Source: Forficula auricularia (taxonomy: Eukaryota > Arthropoda > Insecta > Dermaptera > Forficulidae). From it: a stretch of DNA of 64,000 bases. The DNA is taken from assembly GCA_024734495.1 (NCBI GenBank), contig JALMQS010000030.1, positions 13,494,378-13,558,377 of the forward strand. The letters are read 5' to 3'. Under the pieces are notes generated by a model. It was not told the origin of the DNA, made no database searches, and saw only the letters and a list, made by a program, of their open reading frames with translations. The translations under genes and the position numbers were made by a program. Of this stretch, positions 57,413 to 64,000 are shown one piece after another (position 1 is the stretch's first letter; each line of letters starts with the position of its first letter).

Positions 57413-57605
57413 TAAAATAATCAGTAAGTATAAGTAAAATTTCAAGGTAGGTTTCACAAAATAAAACAAATATATTTTATGTTTTGAGTTTTATCTCGAT
57501 ATATGTTTCGAGTTTTGAGCCCATCATCAGGAGTTAACATAGAAAACTCAAAACATATATTTGTTTTATTTTGTGAAACCTTGAAATTTTACTTACTGAT
57601 TATTT
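57413..57605. repeat. Inverted repeat around a Penelope-like core
   Basis: The left arm (AATCAGTAAGTATAAGTAAA and TTTCACAAAATAAAACAAAT, ending TTTTGAGTTTT near 57,490) is mirrored by the right arm (AAAACTCAAAACATATATTT through TGAAATTTTACTTACTGATT, ending about 57,605). The centre at 57,504-57,532 on the minus strand reads CTGATGATGGGCTC, then AAAACTCGAAACAT, a CUGAUGA...GAAAC order with a weak stem II. This is the same architecture as at 29.5 kb, older. Confidence 0.65.
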
Positions 57606-58169
57606 AAACATGTTTCATGAACCAACATCTAACTCGTTAAAAATTATTGTTAGGTAAAATATTTGCCATGATTATATAGTAAACAAAGGAAGAGCGTGAC
57701 AACGCTTCTAAAATCAACCAAAAAATTCCCAAGAACTAGCCGAATCACCGATTAATTTTTAGTCTCAATTCCAGGGAGGGAAAAGATTGCTTGGAGGCAA
57801 CAAGGCCCCACACCTTGCTAGTGCGGTCATGGACTAAGAATGAATCTATTCCATCTGAAAAAACAAAAACAAAAAAAACTCTTAAACAGACCACACAACT
57901 TTATCATTTACTGTGCATATATAAAAACGAATATTAAAATTAAAATTAATTTATAGGTAACATTTCTAAAATAAATTAAAAATTTTTTTTATGTAAATAT
58001 TAAAAGTGACATGTGTAATTTAGTATAAATAAATAATGATAAACCTGTTATTAATTTAAAAGTACCCGAGATTCGAATCACAGTACTTAAAGGTTCTTAA
58101 AAAATTTCAAAAAAAGCTTACATATATAAATACAATCCATAAATTCTAAGGTATTCCTTATTTTGAATA

Positions 58170-58749
58170 TTTTCGAATATTTACGCTGACAAGGGGTCAT
58201 ATGGTTAGAAATAAATAAAAAATAAATATCCCCCAAGTTTCAAGTCTCTATCCCAATTTTACCTAGCGATTAAGTTTCCAATCTAAATAACATGGGGTTT
58301 TTGGCATTGAACGATGAATTTTTTATTCCGGCCAAAGTAATGGTTCAAAAATTTGAAACTCTGTAGACTTTATCCTTATAATAGTAGCTATCCTTCAGAA
58401 ATTTTACAGATTTTTAGCTATTACAATTTTGGAGTTACATCTAAATAAAATATTGCTATATCTTAGTATTATAGTAAGTTATAGACTCCAAAATTAGCTA
58501 AAAATCTGTAAAAACTCTGGGGGATGGCTACTTTTATAAGGATAAATTCTACAGAGTTTCAATTTTTTTGAACCATTATTTTGGCCGGAATAAAAAATTG
58601 ATCGTTCAATGCCAAAAACTATTAAGATGGGGAAATTAATCGCTGTGTAGCACTAGGTTAAATTTGAGATAGAGACTTGAAACTTGGGGGATATTTTTTT
58701 TATTTATTTCGAACCATATGAGCCCCTGTCAGGGTAAATATTCGAAAAA
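58170..58749. mobile_element. Foldback element, about 580 bp, about 270 bp arms
   Basis: The left arm (TCGAATATTTACGCTGACAA from 58,172) is mirrored by the right arm ending TGTCAGGGTAAATATTCGAA (about 58,728-58,747). Matched inner blocks include CCCCCAAGTTTCAAGTCTCT, TTTTTATTCCGGCCAAA, CTTTATCCTTATAATAGTAG and AGATTTTTAGCTA. The loop is near 58,445-58,480. The left arm lacks GCTGTGTAGCA-type bases present at right, so the arms have small indels. It is non-coding. Confidence 0.8.
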
Positions 58750-59303
58750 TTTAAAATAAAACTGAAAAATTAAATATTTTCTATTAATTTGTCTCCAATT
58801 CAAACAATCGATCTTAAAAATATTAGAAAATTATTAATATTAGGCAGAATTAGTAATTATTTAGAAATTGCTAATAAAAATAGATTATTAAAAATAAGCA
58901 GGGGAAGTTTGACTAGTAGGAGATTTCATTCCGAAATATATATTATAGTATACCAATTTTTTCAAAATAATATTTTCCTACCCCACTTCCCCTCGAAAAA
59001 ATTTATAGTGTTCAATTCCCATGAAGGGGGCGAGAGCGTTTTCTTAATGAATTTATAATGACTTACATAAATCGATATCCTTGCAAATCTAAAATGAAAA
59101 GAATTCATTGATCAGAAATACCCGACGCATTTTTATATAAAAACAATCCAAGAATAAAAGTTACCTTGTACATAAAGACACTCTGCCCGCGTGTCTGTAT
59201 ATGTATTTATCTGTGAGTGTGTACGTCTACATCTGAGTTTTTTGTATTTTAAATAATACAGATGTACATATATCTATACATTGAAGCATAATTTAAATTC
59301 CAG
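58750..59303. other. Non-coding stretch
   Basis: A frame at 58,789-59,058 is Ile/Leu/Asn-rich with no known motif. A GTGTCTGTATATGTATTTAT-type simple tract occurs near 59,190. Nothing else is supportable. Confidence 0.35.
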
Positions 59304-59494
59304 ACATGGCTTTTCCATTTCACGACTGGAATAGCGTGTCAGTGGCTTTATGCCAGCGAGCTGCGGGAATTTTGATGTGTGCTTCTAGAATAAGAACACT
59401 AAAAAAAAGAACTGACGATCTTTTTAATATTGAAAGGAACATCTTGAATGGATTACGTACACAATTTATTTTAAAAAATTTCATTTACTTTCAA
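59304..59494 (+). CDS. Candidate exon, unknown product
   Basis: A possible acceptor (TTTAAATTCCAG ending 59,303) is followed by an open segment with ATG at 59,306, and a consensus donor TCAA|GTAAGA at 59,495. The frame MAFPFHDWNSVSVALCQRAA continues open to the donor in phase 0 and runs on to a TAA at 59,531. Composition is less A+T-rich in its first half. No domain is recognised, and no partner exon with matching phase was identified. A chance frame in a decayed retroelement is a reasonable alternative. Confidence 0.22.
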
Positions 59495-59935
59495 GTAAGA
59501 AATAAAAACGCCCGAAGGTTTCGAGACAACTAACCGCTTAGCTAATGGTTTATTTATACATACGTAAATTATAATTTCTAACTTGTTTTCAAAAGTATTT
59601 ATGATATTTGTTATGTAGGCGAATCATTTGCTTTAACTCTTTGTTTTAAAAGTTAGAAAAATAACTCGATACATTATATAATTAAAAAGTTTATCATATT
59701 ATTATTAATGGGTTATCAAATAGCTGTAATAATCATATATAATTATTTCATTATTTATTTATTATTATTACATACAGGCTAAAGGCGTATCTAATTTAAT
59801 CAATGTACAAACTAATAATTTTTAAGCGTTATCTTTTTTTTCAAAATTTTTCTAGTCTTTTTGATGATATTTCTAAATTAATTTTTTTTTGAATTTTTAA
59901 TTAAATCTAAACCTGGAATTTTTTACTTTCACTTA

Positions 59936-59993
59936 TAATATATGGTATATTCTATTAACGCTAATATAATATATGGTATATTCTACTAACGCT
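59936..59993 (+). repeat. Tandem dimer, about 30 bp unit
   Basis: The unit AATATATGGTATATTCTATT, followed by AACGCTA, is repeated once with one change (CTACTAACGCTA). It has no evident function. Confidence 0.75.
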
Positions 59994-59994
59994 A

Positions 59995-60424
59995 CAATGG
60001 CGTGCGGTCCATGGATGCTGTGGATGTGGCGCATCCCTAAAATCTCAGAACGTCAAGACTATCTTCATACCGTGTCATATATGAATCTCGTTTAGCTTTA
60101 TTTCCCTTAGCTTTAATTTAAAATTTATGGAGCTAGAATATAGAATATGAATAGAATTTTCTAGATTTCATATTTGAATCATTTTCGCCATCTTATGGAA
60201 AATACTTTGATTTTATGAGGTTGTAAGTAAATTAGTTTTCATGTAGATATTCGATGTCTGGCTTTCATTTAAAATCTATAAATTGAATAAATAATTAATT
60301 GTGAGTTATGAACTAAAATATATTTTGGCAGAAGTATTTGATTGCACTTAGCCGCTTTTTTTAATTAATATTTTGTCTACCTTATTATAAAATTGTTTTA
60401 TAATTAAACTGACCTGAAGGCTTG
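59995..60424. other. Non-coding stretch
   Basis: No gene or element is seen. A short less A+T-rich segment (about 59,997-60,060) has no recognisable content. Confidence 0.35.
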
Positions 60425-60602
60425 TCTAGCAAGCAGAGGGTGGGCCATCACCTGACATAATCATGTTCAAACCTGTCGCGGCACGCACACTGTTTGCCAG
60501 CCCGGTCATTTATTAGCCTAGCCACACCTTGATCCTGGGAGCCCCTGGTATTTAGACAACTGAATTGGCATATCAGTTAAGGGTATGACTACCGTACGAC
60601 CG
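60425..60602 (-). repeat. Dispersed repeat, copy 2 (possible mariner-type MITE)
   Basis: The reverse complement matches 48,070-48,250, including CCAATTCAGTTGTCTA, CAGGGGCTCCCA, GGTGTGGCT, AAATGACCGGGCTG and GACAGGTTTGAACATGATT. This copy extends further right of that region with GGCCCACCCTCTGCTTGCTA. The two copies are inverted relative to each other, 12 kb apart. Confidence 0.55.
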
Positions 60603-61998
60603 GACGGCGCCTCCTGCCTAGCATTTATTTGTACACTAAACATCAAAAAAACTGGATACTACTTAAAAAAAAAACTAATAAATTCATTTTTTTTTTAATA
60701 TATTATTATGAGAACGTCAAATTCATTTTTATAATTAGGTAGATAAAATATTAATAAAAACAAATAGACTAAGAAGTGCAAGCCGTACAGGCAAACCATA
60801 GGTATCGTAATTTTTTACATCCAAACTAATTATTTTATAGCAACTAAAAAATATATATATTGAAAGTACTCAGACAGATCCTCTAAGATAGAAAGGTGGA
60901 TTATTTTTACTTACCCCTGGAAGTAGTCAAAGTGAAGATAGACTGTCCGCTCTGTCTTTAATATCAAATGAAAAAATCTAATGTTAAATTTGAAAAATTA
61001 TATTAATCGGTTATCGATGAATTTTGCGAATAATAAAATACAATTTTCAAAAATGAAGGGTCCTTTGGACAGCATCCTCTGGCTGAAAAGTCACCGCCCG
61101 CCCCTGATATGGAAGTATCTTGTTTAATAAACACTATTGGTGAAAATCAGCAGACACTATAGATATGCTCGCCATCGGTGAATAACAAACATATACTTCT
61201 GTCGAGAAAACTTATTGTTTATCTGTAATTGTTTGTCAATAGAGTGAATTTGCAATGAATTTGTGCTACCTTATTAATTCTATATCTCTTGACTATACTA
61301 TATACTATATGTCACCCCTATCTTTAATTTCGTCACTATCGCCAGTCTCTTGTAGTAAGTCAGTATTTTGTACTATTAGTAGCTACTAAAATATTATATA
61401 ATTTATTGAAGGAGACAATAAACGATATATTCGTTATAAATAAATTAAAAATTTATAATTCCAGCATAAGACACACTCTTTTATTGTCTCCTTCAATTTA
61501 TAAAAAATCTGCTACTCTCGGCAAAAAAACTTTCAATTTATATAATTTATTTTAATAGTAATATATAAACTAAAAATCCAAGATTTTTTAAATTAAGCAA
61601 CTTTAATATGTGTAAGTACATCTCTAAAATCAAAAATTCTTTATACACATTTATTGTAATTGTTGGGTCTGATAAAGTCCAAGTATTATAGGATAAAACG
61701 TTGCTTAAACATAAATACCTAAATAAATACGCTTTTTATTAAAGTGAATATCAATATAATCCATTAATTCATATCTTTTAAAAATTTTATTTTAATTTTT
61801 AATGCTCATATGTGGAAAACTGCCTCAGACCATCGTTTCACATTTAGAAAAATAAATAACAAATTGAGGACGATAATATCTAACAATAAATAACAAAAAT
61901 TATTTTTAAGTAGTGGCCATCATATATCTTTGTAATAATTAATTATATGATGATATGAAATGCAAAATATTAATAATGCATTTTCGTTTCTTTTTCAG
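60603..61998. other. A+T-rich non-coding stretch
   Basis: No gene is seen. The segment TTGAAGGAGACAATAA (about 61,405-61,422) recurs inverted as TTATTGTCTCCTTCAA at about 61,480-61,496, giving a roughly 90 bp hairpin with an A+T-rich loop. 61,050-61,120 is slightly less A+T-rich. Confidence 0.45.
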
Positions 61999-62065
61999 AT
62001 ATGTCTTCTAAACACCAAGAAATGGCCGGACCATAGATATTTTCACCACATTTTTAAAATCCAAC
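61999..62065 (+). CDS. Candidate 67-nt internal exon, unknown
   Basis: A good acceptor (CGTTTCTTTTTCAG ending 61,998) and a consensus donor (CCAAC|GTAAGC at 62,066) bound an open segment reading ICLLNTKKWPDHRYFHHIFK. Another frame has an ATG start followed by MSSKHQEMAGP and a stop. The splice-like ends are better than expected for a random site, but the segment is short and has no supporting partner exon. Confidence 0.2.
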
Positions 62066-62179
62066 GTAAGCCAAATTTTATTTACTATTTTTACTAATAA
62101 ATAATTAAAATGCATGGTTATCGAATGTCGTTACTTTTTTTCTTTTGTATTGTGATAATAACACGGTACTCGGTATGAT

Positions 62180-62410
62180 ATCCTCTCGTAAGGTATGTTG
62201 GTGTTTTGGAGAGTGAAGACTCAACTCTCGTTGAGGCTATCCCAAGGTCGCCTGCCTCAGGTGCAACGGGATTCCATACCTCACACATGCACTTCACTCT
62301 CTCCAGCTCCAGCTCAAACTCGATGACCATTTCCATCCAGTCATCTTACCCAGAGAGCTTCTTTTCTTGTACTACCACTCAACTTATCTTCAGAAACAAA
62401 GCTACCTTTT
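62180..62410. other. G+C-richer island with open frames on both strands
   Basis: This 230 bp is much less A+T-rich than its surroundings. Plus-strand frame 62,206-62,439 (Ser-rich, LSSSSSNSMT) and minus-strand frame 62,118-62,336 (VIEFELELERVKCMCEVWNP) overlap. The minus-strand frame looks more protein-like, and there is a GGGTAAGA donor-like site on that strand near 62,350. Neither is recognised. It could be an exon, a CpG-like regulatory island or part of a transposon. Confidence 0.25.
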
Positions 62411-62795
62411 CGATAATTTCTTATAAGAGCAAAAAATAATCACCAATCCATTTATACTAAAGACCATGATATTATTACTTCTTTTTTTGTATTTATTATT
62501 ATTTATTTTGATGACCTCTGTTTTTATACCATTTGCCAGTCAAATCTTAGTAGTTTTTAGTAGCTTGGTGCGAGAATGAACTGTTTATTAGCAGCATTAA
62601 TTCTGAATTTGTAGTTTTATTTCTCCATCCATTCTTCATTGAATTCTACCAGTCCACATCTAAAAGAAAATACTTATAATTTATTAGATAAAACATGTAT
62701 TTGCCTAAAACAAGGGACGGATTTCAATCAAAACCAAAATGTTTTCTCTAATGGAAATTCGCCTCTTGTTAGGGGACCACCTTTTTAAATCTAGA
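62411..62795. other. Non-coding stretch
   Basis: Nothing is supportable. 62,705-62,785 (GGGACGGATTTCAATC through GGAAATTCGCCTCTTGTTAG) is ordinary spacer. Confidence 0.4.
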
Positions 62796-62803
62796 CTCTA
62801 GAG

Positions 62804-63129
62804 CAGTGTTCCGCAAAGTATGTGCCGCGGCACACTGATGTACCGTAGTCATTAGTTGGTGTGCCGCGGAAAAAAGTCAAATTTTATGAAGATAATTCAC
62901 CTACACATAGCTAAGAATTATGAGAGCAGCCTTATCAACGATTGTTCCAAATTTTGATCGCCTGTGCTCAGTTAAGCAGGCTCACATTTCTCATTAAACA
63001 TCTTTTCATATTATATTGATTTTAATAATAAATAAATATTAAATAAACATTGGTTTTTTCTTTGGTGTACCTATAAAATTTCTTGATTTGATAGGTGTAC
63101 CTTGAACACAAAAAGTTTGCGGAACACTC
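62804..63129. mobile_element. hAT-type MITE, 326 bp, with 8 bp target duplication
   Basis: The left terminus CAGTGTTCCGCAAAGTATG and right terminus TTTGCGGAACACTC are inverted repeats, with a mismatch at the outermost base. The 8-bp direct repeat CTCTAGAG flanks them at 62,796-62,803 and 63,130-63,137, as expected for hAT transposition. The subterminal GTGCCGCGGCACAC is itself palindromic. There is no coding capacity, so it needs a transposase supplied by another element. Confidence 0.9.
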
Positions 63130-63137
63130 CTCTAGAG

Positions 63138-64000
63138 CAATGGTTAATTGATATTTGAATATGTATATTAAGAGTTAATCGGTCATTTTAATTGATGTTT
63201 AGTATATTAAGTAATAATTTATGATTAATTCATTTTTAAGATTACAGTCATACAATGAAGCTTGGATTGAAATTACACTATCATTTTTAGATTTATATCT
63301 ATGGAAATTTAAATAATTACAAATTATTTTTATGCATAAGTCGAAAAAATTTATGATTCACCGACTGATCATTGATTTATAATTGTTATCAAAAGATTTT
63401 TCAAGATAATGATTTTTTTTTATTTGTTTTTCGACTTTTTAGATAGATAGTATCTTTAATTTCGAAATTGTCATATTCTAACATTATATTCAATTAATAT
63501 TTTTGGAAACACCTTCGACGATTTATGCCTTCAAAACTTTATATATATAAATAAAAAAACCACCCCCTCGACTGGGGTATCATTGAATAGCAGTTTCAAA
63601 AGTCTTGTAATTTTTATTTTTACACCACAGTCGCGAAATATGGTCTTACAAAGTCGTTAATATTGTGTTTCTCTTTCTCTAATTTTGCAATCCTTGGATT
63701 CAAAAATTTGTAAAAATTATGTTATACATTAAAAATGTAATTTCGGAGTTATTGAACCTTTGCCTTTTTCATTTAAAAAATAATCTTAATAAAAAGTAAT
63801 GATATAAAAATCAGTCTAGGTTAATTAAGAAAGCCTAGGATTAAAGAAGACAATTGTGTACGCCCTATTATATCAGTGTCATATTTTAAATGTAAAACTA
63901 CCTCTCCATTCTACATTATACCAAATAAATTGTATTAGATAATTAGATTATTAGTGTGTACTTTCGTTGAACATTATTTTCATAATGAAATTATTAGTTT
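63138..64000. other. A+T-rich non-coding stretch to window end
   Basis: No gene or element is seen. Long A/T tracts dominate. A short CCACCCCCTCGACTGGGGT segment at about 63,561-63,580 can form a small hairpin. Confidence 0.45.

Overview
This window looks like accessory DNA from an arthropod, most probably an insect nuclear genome. It is strongly A+T-rich and has no bacterial-style gene packing. It holds a Helitron, 3' ends of non-LTR retrotransposons (LINEs), tRNA-derived SINEs, hAT- and Tc1/mariner-like non-autonomous elements, foldback elements and Penelope-like terminal motifs. The species cannot be named from sequence alone. No complete protein-coding gene with a recognisable product is present. 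Most of the long reading frames are chance openings in repeats.

Layout: 1-162 is a SINE cut by the window edge. 3,360-3,613 is a small TIR element. 5,073-5,597 (minus) is the C-terminal end of a LINE ORF2. 6,407-6,571 is a hairpin MITE. 6,700-8,420 is less A+T-rich and holds the best candidate cellular gene, with three in-phase spliceable segments. 9,330-9,885 is a composite SINE/inverted-repeat locus. 11,455-11,890 is a decayed LINE endonuclease.

12,279-28,020 is the dominant structure: a 15.7 kb array of a roughly 3.67 kb unit. I call its segments N, L and M. They run forward, then inverted, then forward again, which produces multi-kilobase palindromes. A 1,965 bp Helitron (21,542-23,506) sits in the array exactly at a site that is present empty in four other copies. 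A 5'-truncated LINE is inserted near the left edge. Each N segment is itself a foldback with about 0.5 kb arms. Each M segment carries a motif resembling half of a hammerhead ribozyme core.

29,521-29,822 is a near-perfect palindrome with the same type of core. 29,880-30,625 is a diverged tandem array of about seven copies of that core on the minus strand. The rest (30.6-64 kb) is A+T-rich non-coding DNA with scattered foldbacks (38.5, 44.2, 49.3, 57.4 and 58.2 kb), a TSD-flanked SINE fragment (33.3 kb), a second LINE 3' end (56.1 kb), a long TA microsatellite (54.6 kb), an hAT MITE with an intact 8 bp TSD (62.8 kb) and a few weak exon candidates.

The recurring theme is inverted duplication. 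The 3.67 kb unit is a mosaic of repeat families also found singly at 3.4, 10.5, 43.4, 47.4 and 50.3 kb. This suggests that dispersed repeats were assembled into a unit that was then amplified and inverted. The main caution is that palindromic arrays are prone to assembly artefacts, and the centre at 21.3 kb has a cluster of small indels that should be checked against reads.
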